NCBI GenBank assembly: GCA_964385635.1
Contig: CAYLPU010000002.1
Location: 1-64,000, forward strand
DNA length: 64,000 bases
Direction: 5' to 3'
Origin: CAYLPU01 sp964385635
Lineage (GTDB): Bacteria; Chloroflexota; Anaerolineae; B4-G1
Below are positions 25,376-32,966 of this stretch, one piece after another. A program made the position numbers and the translations under genes. Below the pieces are notes generated by a model. The model made no database searches. It was given only the letters and a program-made list of their open reading frames with translations, and was not told the origin of the DNA. Positions within the stretch are counted from its first letter, which is position 1; each line of letters begins with the position of its first letter.

Positions 25376-25481
25376 AGAAGCGGAAACGAGACGGTTCACG
25401 TCGAGGGGGCTGCGCCGGAACCGATGGTGCTGGAAAAACTACAGGAAGCGCTGGAAGGGGTAGGGGAGTAGGTGTAGTTCT

Positions 25482-26477
25482 ATGAAAATTCAGCCTTTCA
25501 TCGTAACGCCAGTCGCGGAGGCCGAAGAGTCTACCGTTGAGGAGGAAGTTTCAGTCTACGATCTGGTCATTATCGGCGGGGGGCCGGCCGGGCTGACCGC
25601 AGCCATCTACGCCGGGCGTTCCGCCCTCAAGACATTGGTGCTGGCCGGTTCTGTCCCTGGCGGGCAGATGGCCAGCACCCAACTGGTGGAGAACTTCCCT
25701 GGCTTTCCCGAGGGCATCGGTGGGGTGGGACTGGCCAAGCGTATGCAGAGCCATGCCGAGCGCTTTGGAGCCCAGATCGTGATGGACTCCGTGACCGAGG
25801 TAGACTTTTCCACCTCACCATTCACCATACAAACACATTCCGAGACCTACCGGGTCCGAACGGCGATCATCGCCAGCGGTGCCTTTCCCCGTCGCTTGGG
25901 CGTGCCCGGTGAGACGGAGTTCTTCGGGCGCGGCGTCTCTACCTGCGCCACTTGCGATGGTTTCTTCTACAAGGACAAGCGGGTCGTGGTGGTCGGCGGG
26001 GGCGACAGCGCCGTTGACGAGGGGCTGTTTCTCACCAGGTTCGCCAGCGAGGTCGTTGTCGTCCACCGCCGTGATCAACTGCGGGCGACGAAGATTTACC
26101 AGGAACGGGCCTTCGCTAATCCGCAGATGCGCTTCGTGTGGGACAGCGTGGTGGAGGGAATCTTGGGTGAGCGGACTGTGACCGGCGTGCGAGTGCGCAA
26201 CGTGAAAACGGGGGAAACCTCGGTCATTGAGGCCGATGGCGTGTTCATCTACGTCGGGATGGAGCCGGTAACCGAGTTGTTTATCGACCGAGTCGAACTG
26301 GACGAATGGGGTTATGTCGTCACGGACCGGCGCCAGCATACCAGCGTACCAGGGGTCTTCGCAGCGGGAGATGTGCAGAGCACAGACTTTCGCCAGGTGG
26401 TGGTGGCTGCGGGGGCCGGAGCGATAGCGGCGATAGAGGCGTGTCGCTTCCTGGCTGACCAGTCCCATACCACTTGA
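25482..26477 (+). CDS. trxB: Thioredoxin reductase
   Basis: 331 aa, about 20 residues longer at the N-terminus than the E. coli enzyme. FAD-binding GGGPAGLTAA (about 32-41), redox-active CATC (Cys155 and Cys158), NADPH-binding GGGDSAVDE with HRRDQLRA, and the C-terminal FAD motif GVFAAGDVQ. It uses NADPH to reduce thioredoxin or a similar small redox protein; no thioredoxin gene lies nearby. Its place after a CstR-like repressor suggests a link to sulfur or redox stress. Confidence 0.95.
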   Translation: MKIQPFIVTPVAEAEESTVEEEVSVYDLVIIGGGPAGLTAAIYAGRSALKTLVLAGSVPGGQMASTQLVENFPGFPEGIGGVGLAKRMQSHAERFGAQIVMDSVTEVDFSTSPFTIQTHSETYRVRTAIIASGAFPRRLGVPGETEFFGRGVSTCATCDGFFYKDKRVVVVGGGDSAVDEGLFLTRFASEVVVVHRRDQLRATKIYQERAFANPQMRFVWDSVVEGILGERTVTGVRVRNVKTGETSVIEADGVFIYVGMEPVTELFIDRVELDEWGYVVTDRRQHTSVPGVFAAGDVQSTDFRQVVVAAGAGAIAAIEACRFLADQSHTT

Positions 26478-26521
26478 GTAGGTGAGTATCACAGTATATC
26501 TAACAGGGGGAGGTAGACATT

Positions 26522-26854
26522 ATGCTGAGCCGGGATTATCGGGAGGTCCCTGTGGAGTCCGCCGGGGACGGGATCACTGTCCGCTGGGTCGTCGGGAAGC
26601 CGGAAGGCGCGCCCAATTTCGCCATGCGGGTGATCGAGTTCGCGCCAGGGGCGGTCTTCGCCCGCCACCAGCACCCCTACGAACACGAGATCTTCGTGCT
26701 GGAGGGTGAGGGAGTGGCGGAGTGGCTGGAGGGGGAGGTACCGATGCGGCCCGGCGCCGCCCTCTACGTTCCTCCCGACGAGCCCCACGGTTACCGGAAC
26801 ACCGGGGAGGGTGTGTTGCGGTTCATCTGCGTCATCCCTCATCTGGAGGAGTGA
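26522..26854 (+). CDS. Cupin-domain protein
   Basis: 110 aa; GGGGGAGG lies about 10 bp before ATG 26522. A single cupin barrel with both motifs: FARHQHPYEHEIFVLEGEG (metal-binding His and Glu) and PPDEPHGYRN (third His). Such small cupins bind a metal and may be isomerases, dioxygenases or sensors; no substrate can be given. Confidence 0.88.
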   Translation: MLSRDYREVPVESAGDGITVRWVVGKPEGAPNFAMRVIEFAPGAVFARHQHPYEHEIFVLEGEGVAEWLEGEVPMRPGAALYVPPDEPHGYRNTGEGVLRFICVIPHLEE

Positions 26855-26906
26855 CACTTCTTGCATCTCACGTTTCACTTCCTGCCTCTCACCAGATCGT
26901 GGAAGA

Positions 26907-27089
26907 ATGAACGAGAACACAGCAGCAAGAGTGATAGGACTGGAAAAGCAACTCGCCGACCTGAAGGCCCGCCTTCCCAAGCACTCCGTCCCTCCGGCGA
27001 TGCTCATCGAACTGGAGGAACTGGAGGAGGAACTGGAGGAGGAACTGGAGCGAACGCGGGCGGAGGCGGCACAGGAGAGCCCGCAATGA
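26907..27089 (+). CDS. Small coiled-coil protein
   Basis: 60 aa, rich in Glu and Leu (ELEELEEELEEELERTRAE at the end), predicted as one helix or coiled coil. The binding site is weak (GTGGAAGA). Its stop overlaps the start of the carbonic-anhydrase-like gene in ATGA, which supports real translation and coupling. Function unknown. Confidence 0.6.
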   Translation: MNENTAARVIGLEKQLADLKARLPKHSVPPAMLIELEELEEELEEELERTRAEAAQESPQ

Positions 27090-27640
27090 CGATCGCATCC
27101 TTCGAGGGTAAGACCCCGCACATCGGCACGGGCACCTACATCCACCCTTCCACCGATGTCTTCGGTGACGTGACCATCGGCGAGGGATGTTGGATCGGGC
27201 CCGGCGTGCGCATCCGAGGGGATTACGGCACCATCATCATCGGGGATTACAGCAGCGTGGAGGACAACTGTGTTATCCACGCCCGTCCCGGTGGACGGAC
27301 GACCATTGGTAACTGGGTCACCATCGGCCACGGCGCAGTCATCCACAACGTGCAGATGATCCACGACTATGCCATCGTCGGCATGGGAGCGGTGGTGTCC
27401 GACTGGACGGTCATCGGCGAGTGGGCGGTCGTTGGCGAAGGGGCGGTGGTCAGGCAAGGGCAAGAGGTCCCGCCGGCCCACATTGCCGTGGGGGTGCCGG
27501 CGCGGGTGCTGGAAAAGACGGTGAGCGACGAGTACAAAGCACAGTGGACTCACTTCAAGGAGACCTACGTGGACCTGGCGCGACGGTATCCCAGGGGGTG
27601 GCAGCCTCTGGATACGCGCCCAGACGACGCGCCTGCCTGA
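27086..27640 (+). CDS. Gamma-class carbonic anhydrase-like hexapeptide protein
   Basis: 184 aa, starting in the ATGA overlap with the preceding small gene. Left-handed beta-helix repeats (IGEGCWIGPGVRIRG, VIGEWAVVGEGAVV). The three zinc-ligand histidines of the Cam/CamH type are seen: one in CVIHARP and two in GHGAVIHN. It probably hydrates CO2 reversibly or is a related acyl-carrier-type scaffold such as PaaY/YrdA; the retained His set favours a metal enzyme. Confidence 0.88.
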   Translation: MTIASFEGKTPHIGTGTYIHPSTDVFGDVTIGEGCWIGPGVRIRGDYGTIIIGDYSSVEDNCVIHARPGGRTTIGNWVTIGHGAVIHNVQMIHDYAIVGMGAVVSDWTVIGEWAVVGEGAVVRQGQEVPPAHIAVGVPARVLEKTVSDEYKAQWTHFKETYVDLARRYPRGWQPLDTRPDDAPA

Positions 27641-27675
27641 AGCCACCGTGATGGCCCTGAGGTCACGCCCCCGGC

Positions 27676-29106
27676 TCAATCGGCGGATTCGTAATCGCGT
27701 GAGGGCGTCACAGGAGAGCCGACGAGGTCGTATTCTAGCGCGGTGGTGATGCGCACAGGGACGATCTTCCCAACCGGCAACTCCGCCTGCACCAGCACCA
27801 GGCCGTCAACCTCGGGCGCATCTCGGGTTGAGCGTCCCACGCTCAGCCCGTCCCCCTGTCCCTCGATCAGCACGTCCAGCGTCCGCCCCACCAGCGCCTG
27901 GTTCTTCGCCAACGAGATGCGCTGCTGGATCTCCATCAGCCGCTCACGCCGCTCCTCCTTCACCTCTGGCGGCACGTCGTCCTTCAACCTGGCGGCTGCG
28001 GTGCCCTCCTCGTGGGAATAGGTGAAGACTCCCACACGGTCGAACTCCATCTCGGTCACAAAAGCCAGTAGCGCCTGGAACTCTGTCTCCGTCTCACCAG
28101 GGTAGCCGACCAGGAAGGTGGTGCGGATGACGGTTTCCGGCATCGCTGCCCGCAGCCGCTCCACGGTGCGGCGCACCTCCTCGATGTTGGCCGGGCGGCG
28201 CATGCGGCGCAGCACGCGGGGGTGGGCGTGTTGGAGGGGGATGTCGAGGTAGGGCAGAATTTGCGGGTGACAGGCCATTGTCTCGATCAACTGCTCTGTG
28301 ACGCGGCCGGGGTAGGCATACATCAATCGTATCCACGCCACCTGCGGTACCGCTGCGACCAGCCGTTTCAGCAACTCTACCAATCCCTCCTGCGACCTAT
28401 CCCCCTGGAACATCCCCAGGTCGTGCCCGTAGTCGGTGGTGTCCTGGGCGATGAGAATGATCTCCCGCACTCCCCGCTCAGCCAGCCATCTGGCGTCGGC
28501 CAGGATGGCCTCGGGCGGGCGGCTCACGGCGGGCCCCTTGATGAGCGGGATGGCGCAGAAGGCACAGGAGCGGCGGCAGCCATCGGCGAGTTTGAGGTAA
28601 GCACTGGCCCCTTGCACCGCTACGCGAGGCACACCTGGCACGTCCTGCCCCAGTTTCGGTGTCTCAGGCAAGTGGTAGATAGACGCTTGGCTCCTCTCAA
28701 TCTCTCTCCGGCCCTCCTTCACAAGGGGAGGGAGAGGAGCGAGGCGGGAGGTCTCCAGTCGCTCGACGAGGGTCACGATGTCCATCCAGCGCCGTGTGCC
28801 GATGAGGCCGTCTATGCCAGGCACAGCCTCGACCAGTTCGTGGGGAGAACGCTGCGAGTAGCATCCTGCGGCGATGATCTGTTGTCCGGGCCGCCTTGCC
28901 TGCGCTAGTTCTCGCAACACGGCGCTCGACTCCTCCCGCGCTGGCGCAATGAACCCGCAGGTATTGACGATGAGCAGATCAGCCCCTTCGGGGGTGGTGG
29001 CAACCGTGTAGCCAGCACGCTCCAGCAGTGTCGCTATCCCAGCGCTATCCACCAGATTCTTGGGGCAGCCGAGGGAGATGAGGTAGAAACGTCGTGATTT
29101 ACTCAT
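27676..29106 (-). CDS. rimO: Ribosomal protein uS12 methylthiotransferase RimO
   Basis: 476 aa. The N-terminal UPF0004 domain has cluster cysteines (SLGCPKNLVDS, NTCGF, GCYSQ), the radical-SAM domain has CRRSCAFC, and a TRAM domain lies at the C-terminus. It adds a methylthio group to an Asp of ribosomal protein S12. Between the first two domains (28701-28742) sits an insert, LAPLPPLVKEGRRE, encoded by an imperfect palindrome. This looks like an in-frame repeat insertion in a linker. Confidence 0.94.
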   Translation of the reverse strand: MSKSRRFYLISLGCPKNLVDSAGIATLLERAGYTVATTPEGADLLIVNTCGFIAPAREESSAVLRELAQARRPGQQIIAAGCYSQRSPHELVEAVPGIDGLIGTRRWMDIVTLVERLETSRLAPLPPLVKEGRREIERSQASIYHLPETPKLGQDVPGVPRVAVQGASAYLKLADGCRRSCAFCAIPLIKGPAVSRPPEAILADARWLAERGVREIILIAQDTTDYGHDLGMFQGDRSQEGLVELLKRLVAAVPQVAWIRLMYAYPGRVTEQLIETMACHPQILPYLDIPLQHAHPRVLRRMRRPANIEEVRRTVERLRAAMPETVIRTTFLVGYPGETETEFQALLAFVTEMEFDRVGVFTYSHEEGTAAARLKDDVPPEVKEERRERLMEIQQRISLAKNQALVGRTLDVLIEGQGDGLSVGRSTRDAPEVDGLVLVQAELPVGKIVPVRITTALEYDLVGSPVTPSRDYESAD

Positions 29107-29121
29107 TGAGACACAGGCGGG

Positions 29122-29979
29122 TTAGGGCACCGACGCGGGGGCCGGTGATGGTGCAGCGACCTCGCCGTTCGGACCCCAGGCACGGGTGCAGACCTGTCCT
29201 CGCCCACACACCGTCCCTTGCGGCTGCCCGTTGATTGTCACCTGCAGCCCTGCTCCATTGCCTGTGTCCACGATAATCGTCTCCTGGCTCGACCAGGTCT
29301 CGACCTGGCTTGGGGTCAGCATTCCTTGAAATGCCGTCTGACCATCCCTCGTCACGCGCACCCAGACGTGCTCGGTGGCCTCCAATGTCAGGGTCACCTT
29401 CCCCTCGAGGTCAGCCGGGAAAGTGGGGGTGACAATGGGCTGAGCCGGCGTAGCCATCGGCGGCAACGTAGTTTCCGAAGGTGGGATCGTGGTTGCGGCA
29501 GCGGATGCCTGTTCATCAGCGTTCCGGTTCAGCAGGTATCCCACCCCTGTCGCAACCGCCAGCAGGATAATGAGCACAATACCCACGATGATTAGCGTTT
29601 CCGGGCTCGTCCGGTGCGCCAGGGAAGCGGAGAACGGGAGACTGTGGGATCGGGACACTGTCGTCCTGCTGGTCGAACGGACAGACGGAGTGGACTGCGT
29701 CTGCGCTTCTGCAGACGCGGTTGCTAGAGCCGCGGGCTCGACATTGCCTGCCTCAGCGTTGTAGCGGGCCAGAACCTCGTCGAGGGGGAGACCGAGGTAG
29801 CGGGCATAGATGCGCAGGAAGCCGCGCGTCTGTACATCGTTGCCCGGGAAGACGGAGAAATCCCCGGCCTCCAGCGCTTCCAGGAAGCGCGCCCGAATAC
29901 GGGTGGCGGCCTCAGCATCCTTGAGTGTGTCTCCCTGGGCCTCCCGTGCCTGGCGCAGCCATACTCCGAGCGTTTGCAT
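29122..29979 (-). CDS. rodZ: RodZ-like HTH membrane protein
   Basis: 285 aa from ATG 29979 (an in-frame start 27 bp upstream is less likely). N-terminal HTH of the RodZ/Xre type (LGVWLRQAREAQGDTLKDA, TRGFLRIYARYLGLP; about 1-75), a Ser/Thr-rich linker, one membrane helix (about 125-150) and an outside DUF4115-type domain (about 190-270). RodZ links MreB filaments to the membrane in rod-shaped cells. It lies between rplI and rimO on the same strand. Confidence 0.85.
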   Translation of the reverse strand: MQTLGVWLRQAREAQGDTLKDAEAATRIRARFLEALEAGDFSVFPGNDVQTRGFLRIYARYLGLPLDEVLARYNAEAGNVEPAALATASAEAQTQSTPSVRSTSRTTVSRSHSLPFSASLAHRTSPETLIIVGIVLIILLAVATGVGYLLNRNADEQASAAATTIPPSETTLPPMATPAQPIVTPTFPADLEGKVTLTLEATEHVWVRVTRDGQTAFQGMLTPSQVETWSSQETIIVDTGNGAGLQVTINGQPQGTVCGRGQVCTRAWGPNGEVAAPSPAPASVP

Positions 29980-30006
29980 CACTGGCCCTTCGGTGCTGGG
30001 TCCCAA

Positions 30007-30537
30007 TTAGTCTTCTGCCTGATCCGCCGGGTCGATTTCCGGCGCTGGCTCCTCTGCCGGCTCGGCTGGCGCTTCCTCAGGCAGTTCCCCACCCTCCGGC
30101 TTCACCACGACTTTGACCTCAGCCACCACGTCTGCAGTCAGGCGCACAGACACGACGTGCCTGCCTACCTGCCGGATCGGTTCGGAGAGGATGTGTTTGC
30201 GCCGGCTGAGCTTCTCCCCGACCTCGCGTTCGAGTGCCTCGGCGATGTCTGCGGTTGTGATGGAACCGTAGAGACGGCCCTTCTCGCCGGCCTTGGCTTC
30301 AAAGGTGAGGGTGAGACCGCTCAGACGCTGTTTGAGTGCCTCAGCGCGAGTCGCCAGCCGTTCCTCTCGGTGGGCCTCAGTGATCTGCTGGTGCTTGGAT
30401 TCTCTCAGAGCGCCATGGGTGGCCTTCACCGCCATCTTTTTGGGGATCAGATAGTTGCGGGCGTAACCGGTTGCGACGCTTTTAACGTCGCCTTCCTGCC
30501 CCAGATTGGGCACGTCACGGGTCAGAATGATCTTCAC
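30007..30537 (-). CDS. rplI: 50S ribosomal protein bL9
   Basis: 176 aa from GTG 30537, 9 bp after GGGAGG; longer readings upstream have no L9 sequence. The N-terminal rRNA-binding domain (MKIILTRDVPNLGQEGDV) and the C-terminal domain (KGRLYGSITTADIAEAL) are both present. The acidic, Pro/Ala-rich tail after about residue 148 is longer than in E. coli L9. Confidence 0.95.
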   Translation of the reverse strand: MKIILTRDVPNLGQEGDVKSVATGYARNYLIPKKMAVKATHGALRESKHQQITEAHREERLATRAEALKQRLSGLTLTFEAKAGEKGRLYGSITTADIAEALEREVGEKLSRRKHILSEPIRQVGRHVVSVRLTADVVAEVKVVVKPEGGELPEEAPAEPAEEPAPEIDPADQAED

Positions 30538-30671
30538 GCTCACTTGCCTCCCAGAAGAAATCGGGGTATACCAGACGCACGTGAAAACTGGAAGAGAACG
30601 CCATCGCCGTATCCTGCCGTTAGCAGGTAGCCGCTGACTAATCGTCGCAAACTTCAGGTGCGCCCGGTACA

Positions 30672-30754
30672 TAGGGCGGGTGGGATTCGAACCCACACGT
30701 CCTTGCGGACAGAGGATTTTAAGTCCCCGGCGTCTACCGTTTCGCCACCGCCCC
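30672..30754 (-). tRNA. tRNA-Leu (anticodon TAA)
   Basis: 83-nt class II tRNA. Acceptor GGGGCGG with CCGCCCT (first pair G-U), anticodon loop CTTAAAA giving TAA, a variable arm (TGTCCGCAAGGACGT) and T-arm GTGGGTTCGAATCCCAC. CCA is not encoded. Confidence 0.95.
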
Positions 30755-30810
30755 GCATGCGCTACGGGCAGCCTCGCACGCTGCCCGTCGTTTCAGGTGC
30801 CATGTTCAGG

Positions 30811-30882
<72 letters not shown>

Positions 30883-30895
30883 TTGACCCATGAGG

Positions 30896-30924
30896 ATTTT
30901 ACCATGCCTCTCTCTTCTCCGCAA
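30896..30924 (-). promoter_or_regulatory. Promoter of the tRNA-Cys/tRNA-Leu pair
   Basis: On the - strand TTGCGG (30919-30924), 17 bp, TAAAAT (30896-30901). The start point would fall a few bases before the tRNA-Cys 5' end. Confidence 0.7.
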
Positions 30925-30999
30925 GTTGTGCTTGATTCGAGAAGGCGAAGTTGCAGAGCGGCGGCAATGAACTCGTCCGGCTGCCCGGCTGCCCGCCGG

Positions 31000-31028
31000 T
31001 TGACAAAGGGAATACTTTGTCATATAGT
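31000..31028 (+). promoter_or_regulatory. Promoter with internal inverted repeat
   Basis: TTGACA (31000-31005), 17 bp, TATAGT (31023-31028). The spacer holds the inverted repeat GACAAAG (31002-31008) and CTTTGTC (31015-31021), in the position of a repressor site. It drives the hydrolase gene at 31055. Confidence 0.65.
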
Positions 31029-31054
31029 TTTGTTCGATAAGCCGGCAAATCCAG

Positions 31055-31972
31055 ATGACTACCCTGAGAAAAGGTATCCGATCCCCCCGCTACTGGCGGA
31101 ACATCGCGATCGTTGTTGGACTGGCTTTGTTTACCGGGGCAATCACCATTGCGATCTACATCGCCACGCTCGCTGCCCACGCCGCGGAAGACGCGCTCAC
31201 CCCGCCACGCGCTCCTGTTGACCGGACCCCGCTTGACGTCGGCATTGAGGACTATGAGGATGTCACGTTCACTGCCAGCGACGGGATCACATTGCGCGGC
31301 TGGTACGTCCCGTCTGAAAACGGCGTGGTCATCATTCTTGCCCATGGCTATGCCGGAAATCGCCTGATGCTCCTTCCCGAAGCACGAGTGCTCGCCGGGC
31401 AAGGGTACGGCGTGCTCCTCTTCGACTTCCGCGGGCACGGCGAGAGCGAAGATGCCCTGGTCACGATTGGTGACCACGAACGACGCGACCTCAGCGCGGC
31501 GATTGACTTCGTCGCCTCACAGCCTGGAGTCGACAGTATCGGCGCCGTCGGATTCTCGATGGGCGCGGCGACGCTGGCCCAGGTTGCTGCGCAGGATGAA
31601 CGGTTGGGCGGAGTCGTCATCGAGGCAACCTTCGCCAACCTGGCCCAGGAGATCCGCTATCGCTCGCGTGCCTTCGGGCCCCTGTCGCAGATTCCCGCCC
31701 TGCGGGCGATACGGCAGTCGGGAGTGGATGTTGATGGCGTCAGCCCCGCTGAGGATTTATGCGCGATCAGCCCGCGTCCGGTGCTGCTGATCTACGGCGA
31801 ACTGGACGCAGACGTGCCCCCCGGTACGGTGCGGGCGATGTTCGACGCGGCCTGTGACCCGGCGGAATTGTGGGTAATTGAAGGGGCAGCCCACCAGAAC
31901 TACACAGAGATTGTACCAGAGGAATACGCGGCACATCTGTTGCGCTTCTTTGATACGTGGTTAAGCCGGTAG
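31055..31972 (+). CDS. Membrane-anchored alpha/beta hydrolase
   Basis: 305 aa. One N-terminal membrane helix (about 15-42), then an alpha/beta hydrolase domain: oxyanion region LAHGYAGN, FDFRGHGES, nucleophile Ser in GFSMGA, acid Asp in YGELDADVP and His in EGAAHQNY. It resembles the BEM46/YfhR-like group of serine hydrolases facing the outside of the membrane. Substrate unknown. No clear Shine-Dalgarno precedes ATG 31055. Confidence 0.87.
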   Translation: MTTLRKGIRSPRYWRNIAIVVGLALFTGAITIAIYIATLAAHAAEDALTPPRAPVDRTPLDVGIEDYEDVTFTASDGITLRGWYVPSENGVVIILAHGYAGNRLMLLPEARVLAGQGYGVLLFDFRGHGESEDALVTIGDHERRDLSAAIDFVASQPGVDSIGAVGFSMGAATLAQVAAQDERLGGVVIEATFANLAQEIRYRSRAFGPLSQIPALRAIRQSGVDVDGVSPAEDLCAISPRPVLLIYGELDADVPPGTVRAMFDAACDPAELWVIEGAAHQNYTEIVPEEYAAHLLRFFDTWLSR

Positions 31973-32128
31973 GTTGAGAAACATGCACCGATCATCACCA
32001 CCTATCACCTGTTGCCCCAGGACGCTCTGATCCTGGCCCAGGCTGAACGGCTTGGGGTGTATGCTGTCGCCACCCTCGACCGGGACTGGCGACGCGCGAG
32101 CGCGTTTGACGTGTATACGTGCCTCTGA
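31973..32128 (+). pseudogene. C-terminal fragment of a PIN-domain protein
   Basis: An open frame without a start codon reads ITTYHLLPQDALILAQAERL, then GVYAVATLDRDWRRASAF, to a TGA at 32126. The pattern (QDALILAQA and TLDRDW) matches the C-terminal half of PIN ribonuclease toxins, where the Asp residues bind metal. The N-terminal half is gone. It borders the nucleotidyltransferase gene, so this may be a decayed toxin-antitoxin site. Confidence 0.55.
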
Positions 32129-32155
32129 GCAAAGAGCATGGTTTGCATCTCCCTG

Positions 32156-32183
32156 TGCTATGTGCTGCAATTAGCACATAGCA
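32156..32183. promoter_or_regulatory. Palindrome at the start of the HTH-nucleotidyltransferase gene
   Basis: TGCTATGTGCT (32156-32166) and AGCACATAGCA (32173-32183) form a perfect 11-bp inverted repeat ending at the Shine-Dalgarno AGGAGG. It is a likely operator for the HTH protein just downstream, or an RNA hairpin that controls its translation. Confidence 0.6.
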
Positions 32184-32196
32184 GGAGGTGAGAGCC

Positions 32197-32793
32197 ATGC
32201 GCTATACCCAACCGCTGGACGACTTGCTCGGCAGCCAGGCCCGGCTGAGAATCCTGCGCTACTTGTGCACTGTCGGTGGCGAGCACACCGGGCGAGGGAT
32301 CGCACGGGCCATAGGGATGGGGGAGACGCCCACCCACCGGGCCTTGAAAGCGCTAGCCGACACATTGATCGTGCTCTATCGCAACGAGCACCACGCCCTG
32401 GTGGAACGGGGGCTGCGTCCCTTGTTCGCGGCGGAGAGGGCCCAGCAGGACGCTGCCATCGCCGACCTGTTGGCCGAGGTGGACGTTCCCGTGGATGCGG
32501 CGCTGGTCTACAGCAGCGTGGCCCGGGGGGAGGACACCTGGCACTCCGACCTGGATGTCCTCCTGGTGACGTCCACGGCCGACGATGCCCGGCGGGCCGC
32601 CGAACGCATCTGGCAGCGGGATGGGGACCTGATCCAGCGCTATGGGTTGATCTCGGTCCGGGCGCTATCCAGAGACGAGTTGGCGGAGAGGGTGCGGCGC
32701 GGCGAGAGGTGGCTGGTGGAGGCTTTGCGGGACGGCGTGGTCGTCAGGGGCACGTCTCCTCAGTGCGCGCAGCGTGGGCAGACGGTGGCGTGA
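32197..32793 (+). CDS. HTH and MNT-type nucleotidyltransferase protein
   Basis: 198 aa from ATG 32197, 8 bp after AGGAGG. The N-terminal winged HTH (about 5-75, LLGSQARLRILRYLCTVGG, GMGETPTHRALKAL) is fused to a minimal nucleotidyltransferase domain (about 95-195) with YSSVARGEDTWHSDLDVLLV. The DLD pair fits the metal-binding DxD, while the usual GS reads SS. MNT proteins are antitoxins that AMPylate HEPN toxins. No HEPN gene follows: 32794-32966 has only a short low-complexity ORF. With the PIN fragment upstream and the palindrome in front, it may be a self-regulated antitoxin remnant. Confidence 0.82.
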   Translation: MRYTQPLDDLLGSQARLRILRYLCTVGGEHTGRGIARAIGMGETPTHRALKALADTLIVLYRNEHHALVERGLRPLFAAERAQQDAAIADLLAEVDVPVDAALVYSSVARGEDTWHSDLDVLLVTSTADDARRAAERIWQRDGDLIQRYGLISVRALSRDELAERVRRGERWLVEALRDGVVVRGTSPQCAQRGQTVA

Positions 32794-32966
32794 TGGTTAA
32801 GAAGGTATCGGACAACTCAAACTCTCTCACTCCGACAGCGGTTGACAAAAACAAGTTGGCGCTGACGGATCATCGTACGCAGACGCTGAACAACAGGCGG
32901 TGGATTACGCTTGTGATGAACAACAAAACCATCAACCTTAATCCTGCCAATCCATGTTCTAAAACC

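Noticed and set aside
25482..26477. Selenocysteine use in the window, because selB is present
   Set aside because: TrxB has CATC with normal cysteine codons and no in-frame UGA. No selenoprotein or SECIS hairpin was recognised.
26489..27679. A 396-codon open frame on the - strand
   Set aside because: Antisense to the cupin, the small coil and the carbonic-anhydrase-like genes; a run of Ser is the mirror of the Glu-rich coil.
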